A stretch of 64,000 nt of DNA, from contig JAHBMJ010005934.1 in assembly GCA_018398765.1 (NCBI GenBank), positions 72,001-136,000 on the forward strand, given 5' to 3'. Origin of the DNA: Chromera velia (Eukaryota > Sar > Chromeraceae). The notes beneath the pieces are model-generated. The model did not search any database, was not told the DNA's origin, and was given only the letters and a program-made list of their open reading frames with translations. The position numbers were made by a program, and so were the translations under genes. This document shows, piece by piece, positions 21,460 through 33,010 of this stretch (positions within the stretch are counted from its first letter, which is position 1; each line of letters starts with the position of its first letter).

Positions 21460-23200
21460 ATGACGGAGACGCTCTCCCTGGTGTTCTCTTACGGTACTCT
21501 CAAAAGAGGGTTCCGAAACCACTACAACATGGAGAGGGACGGCATCAAGTACTTCAAACGATGCCATACACTCGAGAAGTACCCCATGTACTGCGATACA
21601 GAGAACAGAAACCGACCGTGCCTGGCTAAGTATCCAGGTAGGTGGTAGGCTTTTATCTGTTGCAGCGGCGTGCTCACATCTTCTTGCAACAGGCTGATTC
21701 ATTCTTGTGATCTGTCTGCTTTGACGCAGGCCACGGTTACAGGGTATTCGGGGAGCTTTTTGAGGTGACGAGGGACGCGCTCGCCTACTTGGACGACTTC
21801 GAGAGGGTCCCCACGCACTACACGAGGGAGCTGTGTGCAGGTCAGCGCAAGGAGACGGCTTGGTTCGAAGACCAGAAGCCGCGTCCTGTCTCTGTCTGAA
21901 TTGTACTCGATACTTGTCGTTTCCTTCCTCTCTGCTGTACGCACACGAACAAGAAGTGTGGTGCATAGGTCGGGAGAGTGTAAGGACGATGTGATGAGAG
22001 GTGGCGGTGGGCGCGCAGTCAAATAAAAAAGTTGGACGGAGAAGAACAGACAGACTGAGTAGATCAGTGAGTTGCCGACAGAGAGCCTGGCATGGACAAA
22101 CTTGTGCATACGCAAGACACCGTTTTGTCCTTTCTCTGTCTCCGCCTGTTGCTCCTTCGTTTCTTCATTCGTTCCTCATTTCTGTCTTCCTCCCTTCTAT
22201 CTGGTTTTCATTTATGCTTTTACTGTGTAAGGACCCCCCCCCCTCTCTCGCCCGCACGCTGGCTCGTGATCGCGCCCGCGCATGCCCCCACGCATGCCAA
22301 TGATTGTTTTCGTGCATGTATGTATGCATGTGTTTGCATGTCACGTTCGCAGTGAAGGGTGAGGACGGTCAGTTCTACGAGGCGTTTGTGTTCTTCAACA
22401 ACACCGATGAGTCCCGTCTGAGGGACCTTCTGTACGGGAACGAGAAGTTTACTCTGATCCCCAACTACACACGCGAGTGGCACGCGCTGTACGTACCTCG
22501 GACAGGTAACACGGGGGCGCTGTCCATACAGATACATGAGGAGAAGCACCCTCTCCACGCGACACTGGACGCTCTCGATCTCCATGCACAGAGACTTTTT
22601 GAAGACGCAAGGGGGGGAGCGTTCAGTGGGGGCGTGGTGGTTGATTACATTGCTGAGAAGGGCCGTTTAGATTTTTCCGTTTGTTACTGCGGTTGTTGTT
22701 CGAGTTCCTTCTACTCCTCCCTGGTCGACGCCCTGACCCTTGCCATCCTATGCCACTCCGCTGGAGGGCCCTCTCCTGCAGATGTGGAGGAGGCGGGGGG
22801 GCTCCCTCGGTTGGAGTCGGGGAGGCTGCAGGAGAAGTACCAGAAGACCAAGAAGACACTCAAGACCTGCTCCTCGAGACAGCAGCTAAACCCGCTGTCC
22901 CCCCCACAACCTTTGAAGGGAAGCTCCTCGAGGCAGCTGCTTCAAACACCTTCCTCACAAGCACCACGGCCCTCTTCCAACTCTCCAGCAAGAGAGGAGT
23001 GTCAGAGGAGAGGGTGGTTGGTGCAGGAGAATGGAAGTGAAGTCTCGGGGTCATTTCGGGAAAATGGGAATGAAAATGGACATGTGGAGGGGCAAGAGGA
23101 GGTGCTTCAGGTAGATGTGGGAGAAGGTGGAGAGGGGGAGAACAGAATGCCTCTGTCCCCTGCAGAGAGACGGGATCGGGCAGAGACGTTTTGCTTATAG
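21460..23200 (+). CDS. Gamma-glutamylcyclotransferase-like (AIG2/GGACT-type) protein with long C-terminal extension
   Basis: Exons 21460-21637, 21730-21840 and 22353-23200 join in phase (178, 111 and 848 nt) to give 378 residues. The first roughly 165 residues carry the GGCT-like fold: FSYGTLKRGFRNH near residue 10 (the Y-G-x-L substrate loop), then GYRVFGELFEV, then LAYLDDFERVPTHYTRE, where the Glu of D-x-x-E is the expected catalytic acid, and Y-E-A-F-V-F. The family releases 5-oxoproline from gamma-glutamyl dipeptides or gamma-glutamylamines; which substrate applies here cannot be told. The remaining roughly 200 residues are not part of the usual 150-180-residue enzyme. They include a cysteine- and serine-rich hydrophobic patch (SVCYCGCCSSSFYSSL) and a low-complexity tail, either a true extension or an unspliced intron. 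Donors and acceptors are consensus. Confidence 0.85.
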
Positions 23201-24344
23201 CGAAGGAAGGGGAGGCCATTGCTTTCAAGTATCTGCTTTTCCACTGGTGGCCTGTTGTGGGCGTGAATTCGTTAATTCTTTGGGGGTAAACATTACCGCT
23301 ACATATCGCTCGCTCGTTGCCTGGCTGAATAAATTTTCTTTCCTTCTGCATGCCGCCACATTCGATCGAGAACTCCGTTTCCCCATGCAGTTCCTCGACT
23401 GAGTCTGGCACTTCTCTCCAATATCTTCTTCCCTTCTCTTTCATGCGGTTTCTCTCGCGCTCACCGCATACTTATCCTTGTGCACCTTCAGTGACCCTCT
23501 CGAAAGAGCTCTGCCTCTGGGACATGCGCTCTTTTGAAGGGATCGATTTACATACAAATATTTTTTTTGCGCGTGCATCTATGCATGTTCTGTCGCATCT
23601 TCTCCCTTCGTCAGTGAATGACGGGCAGAACTTTCTTGAAGGACAGAATAGACGAGAAAAAACACTAAAAGTGGAGAATTAAGAGAGTAAAAAAAAATGG
23701 AAACACAATACTCTCTTGATCTGTGGGGGCGTTTTGTTGACACTTGCAGTTGAAATATGTTTATGCACCACATTTAAAAGTTTTTTAAAAAAAAGTTAAT
23801 CATGATATATACAACAGTGACCTGGGTGTGATCTGTAAAATTTTTTTTTAAATAAAGCCCACCCCCAAACTTTAGGTTTTAAAAAATTTTTTACTTGAGA
23901 ACCTTAAGATTTCATAGGGGAGAACTAAGGAGACAAACTTGTTATTCAGTTATAATTTCAGTATTAAACTTTTATGATGTGTTCATACAAAAATTCCGTT
24001 TGTCATCTATTTTATCATAGATTCTTAGGTTTCATCTACACATATGCATCCACAGAATGCGTCCTCCATTGGCCTGCATGGGTTATGATCCTATCTATTC
24101 CGGTCTTACTGCATTTTCCGCATTCGCAAAACACCGTTCCGAATTCCTTTGGTTTCTATTGCTTTATTTCTGTAAGGTTTGACATTTCCTTCTTCTATCT
24201 TGCTGGTCGGCGCGCATTACGCGAGTAACGCGCGATACCGAGACTGAATTAACGGACACATCGAAAAGACTACAACGCTCATCCATAGATAGGCATGCAG
24301 AGTTGACCACGCGAACACACAGAGAATGAAAGGTATGTAATCGA
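23201..24344. other. AT-rich intergenic spacer
   Basis: The first 500 bp are GC-balanced and probably hold the 3' UTR of the cyclotransferase gene. From 23700 the sequence is AT-rich with poly-A and poly-T runs (23690, 23785, 23838, 23880). No gene is seen. Confidence 0.6.
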
Positions 24345-26437
24345 GGGTTTTGTTATGTGATGATAATGATGATGATGTGACTAAACCCGCCAGCCATCGT
24401 ATCCCAATGGTAAAGGGCAGTCTGTGAGCATTCATGTCATATTGTAAGCTAGGAGCACGCTAGCGAATGCTCGCCTAAAGCGGCCAAACCTTAGGACTAC
24501 TAGCTAGTAAAGCGCTGCTCCCCAGGATCGATCAGTCTGGTCCTAGGCATGCAGTAATGAGGGCACTGACCTTTCTGGCATCCCTCTGAGGAAGAGGCGA
24601 GAAGTACTGCCTTACACGCTCCTCGGCCTGCCCCAACCCTCTACCTCCTTGGGCCTCCTGTTTCTCTCCGTGCTCACACACTTCTTCTATTGATATACGT
24701 TCCAGTCGCCTATACCAGAGATCGCTTAATCTCCCCCGCGGTACTTCCGTTCGAACACAAGTTGTCAGGCGGTGAATCGGGTCATCAATCAGTTTCTCAT
24801 AAGTTTTCTCTTCACAGGCCTTGCAAATTGATTCAACCTTCCCCCCATGGTTTGCCCCCCCTCCAACAACCGCGCACAACACAGGGCGGAAAACTGCCCC
24901 GGGGGATGGCAGGAACTGCTTGGCGAGTGGTTCAACCGAAGGAGACCTTAAGCCCCCCTTCCCCTCCGCCAGGCTTCCTAGGACTAGTTTTGCAAAGCGT
25001 TGGCTGCTTCTATTCTCCTTCTGATAATCAGTCAGGCAGGCAGACGGAGGAAAAGACACGCCATGCATTCCTTGTCTACCTTGTCTCCCCCCTCTCCTTT
25101 CCGTCACGGAGACTGGGTTTGCCCAGTCTCCCAACCATTCGTTAACTTCTCTGCTTCTCGCCCCCCTTCTTAGCCTGCTATCTGAGGTTCTAAAATCAAC
25201 CTCATCAGGTTCACCTTCAAGAAGGGCAGAACTGACGGGTTGCACAAGCCTCTTTGCCGACCCCGACCACGCCCTAAACTCCCCCCTCCTGTGGCATGCC
25301 CACAGCGCTTGAGGCAAAGCCAATCGCACAAAGGAAAGACTTCTCAAATACCCCCCCACTCTGACACTGAGAATCTCTCTCATAGGCCTCAGCCTAACGG
25401 CTGTAAGGGTGGGAAAGACAAAACAATTCCAGGGCAGATGGAGAGACCAATGCACAAAACGAAGCTGAAGAGAGTCTAAGCATTGGATGTCAGATTCTTG
25501 AATCGGGAGGGCTTCAAGGGAATAAGTGGCGGCGGGTTTCTATGTCCCCCTGAAGAGGGATATACGACTATGTAGGGAGAGCGTCCCTATTGATACGCAC
25601 AAACCCATAGCCCCTCCTACTCCCCTCTCTGCAGCTTCAAGTCTGGCAGTCATAGACTTACGAGGGTTCATATCACAGAAGACCTGACAACCCAAGTATC
25701 TGTAACTTTCTACCCATTCGACCATCCGACCCTTGAAAAAAAGTTCTTCCTCCCCCCCTCTGCCTGCTAATCTTATCACTTTCGTTTTTTTTAAATTTAC
25801 TGTCAGACCCCACATGTCACAATACACGGCCAACCGATCCATTCTCTTTTGGAGGTCGCGGGGGGAGTGCCCAAAGATTACGAGATCATCTGCATAACCG
25901 ATGCTCTCTATCAGAAGGTCTCCCAGCCTCACTTCCTAGGATGAATCCTCCCCTCGATCTCTATTCTGGAGATTAACTAAGGTATGCAAATTATTGATGA
26001 AGAGAAAAAATAGGAGAGGAAAGAGAGGGTCACCTTGTTTTACCCCTGTTCCCTCTTCAAACATGCTTTCCGACCCGTTAATCTTCCCCATGACCTTGAT
26101 ATACATTGCATAAATCATATTAATATCTCCTTCTGAAAGCTCCTCCTCTCTAAGTCTCTGGATCAATTTCTTTCTGTCAACTTTATCAAATGCCTTGCTA
26201 AAGTCCACGAAACACGCGAATAAAGGTCTCTTTTTGTTTCTGGAAGTTTCAGAAAGGGCAAACAAAGCATGAATGGCTTTTCTAGTCCTCACTCCCTTTC
26301 TGAATCCTATCTGTCTGTTGTCTATCCTTACTCTCAGATGGAGGCAAGAATCTATCAACAAAGCAGAGAGCTTAGCTAGAAGGGTCGCTATATGAATAGG
26401 CCTCCATTCATCCACTAGCAGAGACACGGGGCCTTTG
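24345..26437 (-). mobile_element. LINE-type non-LTR retrotransposon, 5'-truncated (LINE 1)
   Basis: The minus strand encodes a reverse transcriptase with palm, YADD box and a C-terminal region, ending in an ATC-repeat tail at about 24346-24375. The 5' part (endonuclease, ORF1) is missing. The high-coordinate end abuts a GGGGCGGATCTAG-type repeat at 26437-26480. The element is related to the plus-strand LINE at 28.0-37.7 kb: both share DFSKAFD, KQGDP and LIESIGYADDLV. Confidence 0.85.
24532..26427 (-). pseudogene. Reverse transcriptase remnant of LINE 1
   Basis: A single minus-strand frame runs about 1.9 kb. Motifs in order: WRPIHIATLLAKL (fingers), QIGFRKGVRT, FACFVDFSKAFDKVDR (palm motif A), GVKQGDPLFPLLFFLFINNL (motif B), ESIGYADDLVIFGHS (motif C, catalytic YADD), GLTVNLKKTKV (motif D), and YRYLGCQV with the following thumb. 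The frame has in-frame stops at about 25936 (TAG) and 25540 (TGA) but keeps the same phase throughout, so it is a young, lightly damaged copy. The catalytic aspartates are present. Confidence 0.85.
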
Positions 26438-26480
26438 GGGATTGCCGCGTCCCCACATATGAGGGGCGGATCTAGCCTAG
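26437..26480 (-). repeat. hAT-like terminal sequence, inverted copy of 50262-50305
   Basis: GAGGGGCGGATCTAGCCTAG at this site is matched in reverse complement at about 50262-50305, over roughly 44 bp with two or three mismatches. A GGGGCGGATC start is common at hAT-type DNA-transposon ends, but no TIR partner or 8-bp target duplication could be confirmed here. Confidence 0.5.
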
Positions 26481-26817
26481 CTTGTCCAAAGGTTCCGCTT
26501 TTTTCTTGTTAGTCGATTCTAGGAAGAAGCTTATTAAAGCTTATTAATCACTTTCAATGCGCACCTTATCACTTGTGGCTTCAACGGCACTTTAGAAAAA
26601 CCAAAAGAGGAGATCAAAGGTAGTGTGAAACCTTGATAATCTTTTTTTTCCTTGGTAAAGGCTACCCTTTGTTAAGAGAGAAAAACCTTTATCAGGGAAG
26701 GACCCGATCCATCTACCTCCTTTCCGTTCGACCTGCTTCTCCACCCAAAAGCTTCTAAGCTTGTTTCCTTCCCCTCAAAGTCTAATTCACCTTTCTTTCT
26801 GTATATATTTTTTTTAA

Positions 26818-27000
26818 AGGTATTAATTTTTACCCACCGTGAGTAGTATAAGCTAGGATCGGTGGCCTAGTCCGAGGGGCATGTGCTTGCAACAGATATT
26901 GGCTGTCATTAGTAGACGGACGGGATCTATGCCTAGACAAGATGCATACTGGCCCGACACAGGGCCAGAGAGATATTAAAGAGGATCGAATCGTTGTATA
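26818..27000 (-). repeat. Dispersed repeat, copy 2 (inverted copy of 1385-1570)
   Basis: This is the reverse-complement partner of the repeat at 1385-1570. The two copies keep the same order of blocks over about 140 bp and differ by substitutions and small indels. The sequence 26481-26817 on its left is AT-rich and unrecognised. Confidence 0.75.
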
Positions 27001-27290
27001 TACTGCGCATACGGCTTGCATGCATGCGATACAATACAGAAGCGCGCATGCACTGAAATACTATTAATTGCTATAAAGAATACTGAAATATAATTGGACT
27101 GATAGGTTGTCTGCCTAGGTTGTCTACACTCAGTACATCATGTAGGAAATACAGAATGAAGAGAACAGAAAGGCATTGGATTCACAGATTGCAGTACCAC
27201 GTTAGGCATGAAGCCTTTTATCGGATATGCAGCTGACGGCCTCCTACCAGTGGACGGTGCTCACTCTTTAGTGTCTCTCAGGGACAGTGC

Positions 27291-27679
27291 TCACTCCGTG
27301 AGTTGCACGACTGCATGGATTGCATAGCTCAACTGCTCAGCCTGCTTGCTTTTACATCTCCTTCTATCTCCCTTCTCCTTTTGAGCTTCTACAAAGCTCC
27401 TGCAGCTACAGCGGCAACCAGTTTGCCAGTGAATTCTCAGTGATCGTCTTCTTGTATTCAGAAGTGAACTGTGGGTAGAGTTCTCGTTATTTGACTTCTT
27501 CCGTCTCCGTCTCTTCTTCTTGAACTCTTTCCTCCCGTAGGGATGGCAGATCCATAGGGAAATGGAAATACCCAAGAAGCCTAGCAGGAGGCTGGAGACC
27601 AGAGCAAGCCCATGGGGGAGGACGGGCGCGGGGCAGGGCACGCGGACGCATCTGATGATGCCGAGGTTACACTGAAAGA
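27291..27679 (-). CDS. Possible orphan C-terminal exon of a single-pass membrane protein
   Basis: After a good acceptor (ATCTTTCAG) at the high end, the minus strand reads CNLGIIRCVRVPCPAPVLP, then a hydrophobic segment (LVSSLLLGFLGISISLWIC), then a basic stop-transfer stretch with KEFKKKRRRRKK, then a basic Cys-containing tail to a stop at 27291. This is the layout of the last exon of a type I membrane protein. A possible preceding exon lies at about 27960-27770 on the same strand. No upstream part is seen beyond about 28.0 kb, where a LINE on the other strand begins. The family was not recognised. Confidence 0.4.
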
Positions 27680-28073
27680 TATTTTCCGGTCTCAACAAAG
27701 AATGGAAAAAAAAATGGATGAGAGAAAGAGAAAGTCGAAGGAAAATCAGGACAAGTTAAACAACGAAGTCCAAGCGTAGGGCAAGAAAATCCAGAGAGCG
27801 GAGACGAGGATCTCCAGACTTGAGAAGAGAGAGACGGGTTGTATGATTGATGATGAGTTCAAGGCGAGAGAAAGAAAGATCGGTGATCTCGTCATTCGTG
27901 GTTTTAACTTCTCCCGATGCACTATGGTCATGGTCGCCTCTATCACAGATTATGAGAATGAAAGGAAGAAAGAAGTGCTTGACGGAAACGGAAGATGGGT
28001 GAAGTAGGTCGCTTTCCCTCAACAGAGGAAGGACTTCTCATCCTTTACCCCCGTTTGTCTGTTCTTCTCCGAT

Positions 28074-28790
28074 TTGGCCGAGGCCGCCGGAAAGGAGAAC
28101 CCCTCCCAGGTCTCCCAGCAACTCCAGATCCGTCACTTCAGGTACTGCACAGAGAGGGACGGGGGACACAAGGCCGAGATCACTCTGGATTCCGGTGATC
28201 GGGGGGATTGGATGGATATAGTGGATTCGGTGAAGGAGAGAGAGGGAGTGAATAGGGATGGGTCGATCTTCTGGCCCCCCGCAGACTCCAGTTCCCTCTC
28301 AACGGATAAGAGGGTAACCACGGGGAGGGTTTTCATCCATTGGAGTACCACCCCACTGTTCCGTCTCTTCATGTGGGTGCAGAAAGCCCTCAATGCGGAG
28401 GCGGAGGGGGAGGCCTCCTTTGCCTAACAAGCCTTCATCTCCAAATACGCCCAGGTCTACCAGGATTGGAATGCTGCAACCAAGGGGCTCAAGGGGGAGA
28501 GAGTCGTCACCCGTCGTCTCTACAAGTTTCTGCAGGAGTGGCAGACCGGTCTGCCAGACAGGGAGGAGAGGGATGGGAATGATGAAAGAGAGGGCAGGGG
28601 TAGGGACCCCGTTCTCAAGGGCAGTCGGAGGTCCCCTGGTTTCGCCGAAGACAGTCTATCCCCAGAGCCTGTCAGGGCGGACAGACCGGGTGCGCCAAAA
28701 TGTGGGGCAAGGGGGTTTGGGGGGAATCCGGGCACAGTCGAGAAAGACTAACGTGCTCGGTCGAAGTTCGGGGGTGAGTGCATCGTAGGA
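28074..28790 (+). pseudogene. ORF1-like remnant, first part of LINE 2
   Basis: The frame reads RHFRYCTERDGGHKAEITL, then SIFWPPAD, then RVFIHWSTTPLFRLFMWVQKAL, and continues after an in-frame stop at 28425-28427 in the same phase (QAFISKYAQVYQDWNAATKG, LYKFLQEWQ). The W-rich, basic composition and its position upstream of the endonuclease suggest an ORF1 nucleic-acid-binding protein. No known ORF1 domain was recognised. The sequence 28791-31280 continues with interrupted frames of Ser/Pro- and Arg-rich protein. Confidence 0.5.
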
Positions 28791-31269
28791 GTGCATCCTG
28801 ATGAGAGGTGGCTTCAGGGAGGTGTCTAGGGGGGCCCCTCGCTCTGGGTTGTTTGGGGCTGACGGGTGGGAAGGGGGGCTCACAGCTGAAGAGGATAAGA
28901 TGAAGAGCACACACTCCAGAGCAGAGGGGTGCACGATGGGGCAAGTCACGTTCTTCCCGAGATCATTAGCACAGCAGCACTCTCAGGCCTCCCCGCCCAC
29001 CAATGTATCTATGGGAACGGGTCCATCAGGAACAGATGCCTCTGTTGTGCAGAGCCTTATGCACATCAACGGACTGAAGGGGGGGGAATCGGGAGAAGGG
29101 GACGGGGGGGCGCGGCCCCCTCGGCATTGAACTACCCTCAGGGGAGGAAGGGCAGCAGGACCCTTTCTCTCTGCAGATCATCTCATCCTGCGACGTGGCA
29201 GTCTCAAGGGCTCAATCAAAGAGCCGCTAGTACCCCACCCAAACCAATTTCTCCCTCCTGTCCTAGCTCCTGCCGACGACTCGTTATCCTTGTCCCTCTG
29301 CCCATCCCTCTAGCCTGCCGACGACTCGTTACCCCAGTCCCTTTGCCTATCTCTACAGCCTGCCGATGACATGAGGGGCCACCCCCTCCATGAGAGAAGC
29401 GTGTTGCCTGTCTGCCTGCCTGCCTCACCTCTGCCTCTCTAGCAGCCCCCCTCCAAACCCGGTCCCCTCGATTTGAACGAGTTGCAACTGGCTCAGGACC
29501 AGAAACCAAAGGAGGGTAAAGCTCCTCCCTGCCAACTATGCCGCGCACATCAACCAGAGATTGGGGAGGAGTGGGCCCGGTGGGTCGATTCTCCTGTGCT
29601 TTTGTCAACCGTTTCCGACAGTCAGACAGAAAGGGAAACAGATACAGACAGCCAAGTAGGTGGTGGAATAGATAGCCTGATGCAAGGACACTTTTTGGTA
29701 TGGAGAGAAATGAACCGACAGAAAGGAAATGATCTCCTCTCCGCCCTCACACCCCTCATAAAAAGAAGACTTAGTCAGCCAGATACGCAGACGGAGTCAA
29801 TCTTCTCGCTGAGAAGAAGGTTGGATGAAAAGGTAAAGAGGCAGTCCGCTCTGTCATATGAACTCATACCGGCCCGCCCTCTCTCCTTCCCTCTCTGTGC
29901 AGGGAAAGAAAAACATGCGGAAAATGACTCTCGAGTGGATACGGATTTCCCCTCCCTTTGCTCGATGTCCCCCCCTCCTGGATTTCGCCCCAGATAAGAT
30001 GGGTTGCCTTGTGCTGACCAGGCCTTTACAGGAATTTCTGAGCCGGAAGTATGGAGAACTGTACAGAAAGGAAAGGGGAGGGTTCGTTCTTGGAAGGCAG
30101 AAAGGCATGTAGTTAGACAGACGATGAGCACTAACAGATGGAGTGCACTTCAAGCAGAAACAGATGAGTTCGCGGAAAAGCCTTATATATAGATACATTA
30201 GGCAGATGGCCCTCTCAGTGTCTTTCGTTTTTTCCTCACTCTCGAGGGGAAACTTCACAGAAGAAGAGGCAGACACAGAGGAAAAAGACGAAGAGAAGGT
30301 CTAATAAGAGCAGGGGAAGGGCACGGACAAGGAAGAATCTAGATAGGCAGCAACAAATTAACTGTACGTATTTGCTGTATGATGCATCTTTTCCATGTAC
30401 ATATATTCTTCCGTGCCTCTCTCTCCCTGTTGCCTCTCAGTTTGCTTTTGGTCGGTCCTCATCTGTTATCCTCCCTCCTTCTTTTGTATCCATAGATTCT
30501 TGTCATGGTTCGGTTCAACCCTCCGCCCCAACCCTCTGCTCACCTCCGTTGCTTTCCCCTTCCCCATCTCATTTTCTTCCTCCCCCGCCACCTCCCCTTC
30601 TACCTCCTTCCCCGGAGGCTCCTCGTCCCCCTCTTGAACCTCCTCTTCCTCCTCCTCAGATTTATAGTATGTATATTTGTTCTTATGTTGATGGTGTGGA
30701 CTCCTTCCTTCCTCTGCCTGCTGACTGGGAAGGAGGATGTGCAAACGGAGGGAAGAAGATAAACAGGCAGGCCTTTTTTTGCACTCTTCTTCTACTTTCG
30801 CACCTCCTCCCTCCATCCTCACTCCCACCTTCTTCAACTCGCTCTTCTTCCTACTCCGCCCCCGGTTCTGGCATGGGAAAAGAAGGGGAAGCTAAGGAAC
30901 GGGAAAGGGGGGGTGGTGAGAGGCCAGGCGGCCGGGGGCACTCGAGTTCTCCTTCGCACGCTTTTCCCTTTCTTTCTCCTTCTTTCCTTTTCTGTCCAGT
31001 CTTCCCTTCCACTCTCTCGGACGAGCCACCGCCTCTCAACTTTGCTGTTCCTGCTCCTTCTCTACCTCAGGCTGCCGAACTTCCATTTCCCCTCACTCCA
31101 CCTCCAGTGGCACCCCCACCTTTTTGCTCCTCCCTGTCCTCTCTACCTGTTTTTAAAGCGGCCTGTGGACTAAGTTACAGTATTCCTTATGGTGCTTCTT
31201 TCTTCTCTTCAGCTTCCTCTCTCCCTCTCCCTCCGCCCATCCGTTCTCGTTCTACTTTTTCCTTCCTAC

Positions 31270-31923
31270 CCCCCCCCGCAGAGAGAATGTGGACAGGGGG
31301 AGCAGCAGTCGAACAGACAGGCCTCAGGTAGCAAATTGGGGGACGGAGAGAAAAGTAAAGGGAGAGAGAGATATGATGTAAAGGAGAGAAATGAAAAGAG
31401 AGAGAAAGGCAAGGAAAAGCCCAATAAGCAGGGCCGTAACAGACGGGGGGGGAATCATAAAGGGAAATGTTGTAACTGTAAGGCCTCAGCAAGCACATGT
31501 CGTCTGTCATCCAGATGCTCATGCACTAGAGGGTCAGAATCTCCTCCAGCAAGACCCTACATCGATTGCGACTGTCTCGAAAAGAGGTGCTGCAATAACC
31601 CTCTAAATGGAAGGAATCTCAAATCTGCCCCTCGACGAGAGCTGCATGAAGATAGACAACAAGAAAGAGAATGCCGTAGGAAGAGACATGAGCGTGATTT
31701 TCTGTCCTCGCCTTCCCCCTCTTCCTCTTCTTCTGTCTCTGATTCCTCCTTCTCTTCTTCTAGATCTTTTGATGACAGGGACGAGGAGGACCGAGCCCTC
31801 ATACATAGAGGCTCACGCTCTTCTACAAGAATTCGTGCAGTGAGGGGCGGAAAGGGAAAGAGAAAAGAATATGATTTTTGGAGGAGGGGCGCTTCCGACT
31901 TTGCATGGATAAGTACAGATTAA
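31270..31923 (+). pseudogene. LINE 2 segment with CXC-like cysteine cluster
   Basis: The frame contains HKGKCCNCKASASTC, then RCSCTRGSES, then YIDCDCLEKRCCNNP, followed by an Arg/Ser-rich region. C-x-C-K, R-C-x-C and D-C-x-C-x4-C-x-NP match the layout of CXC domains (tesmin/TSO1/MSL2 type), which bind DNA through clustered zinc ions. This is upstream of the endonuclease and probably belongs to ORF1 or to the N terminus of ORF2. After 31923 the sequence becomes TCC/TTC-repeat rich (32070-32215) and encodes poly-Ser and poly-Leu runs. Confidence 0.5.
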
Positions 31924-32389
31924 CTAAAGAAAGACGAGAAGCGTCTGGTGTGTGCTTTTTGGGCCGGTTGCAGGGAAGCATGCAGACTCAGAAAGTGTGA
32001 AGTTTTAGACCGACAAAAGCGTCATGCAGGTTCTCCTTCCGACCTTCCCCCCCCTCCGGTTGCAGTGTCGTCGTCATCCTCCTCCTCCTCCTCCTCTTCT
32101 CCTTCTTCCTTATCCTCCTCCTCTTCTTTTTCTTTTTCTTTTTCTTCTTCTTCTTCTTCTTCTTCTTTTTCCTTTTCTGCTTCTATTTTTTTTTCTTCTT
32201 CCTCTTCTGCTTTGGCTTCTGCATGTGCTTCTGCCTCTGCCCCACTGGTGCGCCCCTCTGCAAACTCTTCAATCCCTCAATGGGTGTTTCAGCCGTCCCC
32301 CTCCTCCCTTCTCTTCCTTTCTGCATCCTCACTCTCCCACAATGCTTTCTCTCCTTCTTATGACGTGAGGTCTGGTCTCATGGCTTCAA

Positions 32390-33010
32390 GAAGAAGGAAA
32401 CTCACAATAAAAACGGTAAATATGGGGGGGCTGGGGTCACACATATTATGAAACAAAGCTCTCGAGCGGTGGCTGGCCGCTTGCCAGGCAGACATTGTGG
32501 TGTTAACTGAAACGAAGTGCCCCTCCATACCCGTAAGAACATCCACGCACACAGGGCATAATTTCGATCACTTTGAGTGGTTGAAAAGGAAAACCACTGC
32601 GGAAGGGTCGAGAAGGAAAGCCGCAACCATCGGGGAAGCAAGGACAGGGGGTGTATGCATCCTAGTCAGGAATTCTTTAGTTCATGAACTGCAGCCAAGG
32701 TGGGAGCTGGTGGGTCAAAATCTGGTCCGTCTGTCAGTGAGTGTGCTTTCTCCCTCAGAAGGAGGGGAATCAGCCACGAGAGTCCTCCATGTTTTTGTAC
32801 TTTCTACCTAGAGGGTCTGACCTGAGACAGAGAGACAGGGAGCTAAGAGACAGAGAGAGAGAGGGTGTGATCGATGCACTGTGTCAGGTACCTCTCGAGG
32901 ATTTGCGTATTCTGGTTGGGGATATGAACGTCAAGCTGGGGACTTGGGTGCCGGAAGGGCTGACTTAGGAAAGAATGCTATGTCCCACTGATGAAAGCAG
33001 AGAAGAGAAC
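32390..33010 (+). pseudogene. APE-type endonuclease remnant of LINE 2
   Basis: Motifs: KTVNMGGLGSHI at the N terminus (the N-x-x-G-L start of EEP endonucleases), ADIVVLTETKCP (catalytic Glu in L-T-E-T), GGVCILVRN, and ILVGDMNVKLG (the G-D-x-N motif) at about 32909-32940. Stops and a frame change separate the pieces. The last motif (S-D-H) was not found. Confidence 0.75.

Noticed and set aside
24380-24500. Possible tRNA gene (CCCAATGGTAAAGGGCAG resembles a D-arm)
   Set aside because: No acceptor stem, anticodon arm and T-arm could be folded around it; it falls in the 3' part of LINE 1.
30372-31331. Plus-strand 319-residue Ser/Pro-rich frame as an independent host gene
   Set aside because: It lies inside the degenerate LINE between ORF1-like sequence and the endonuclease; low complexity and no start context.
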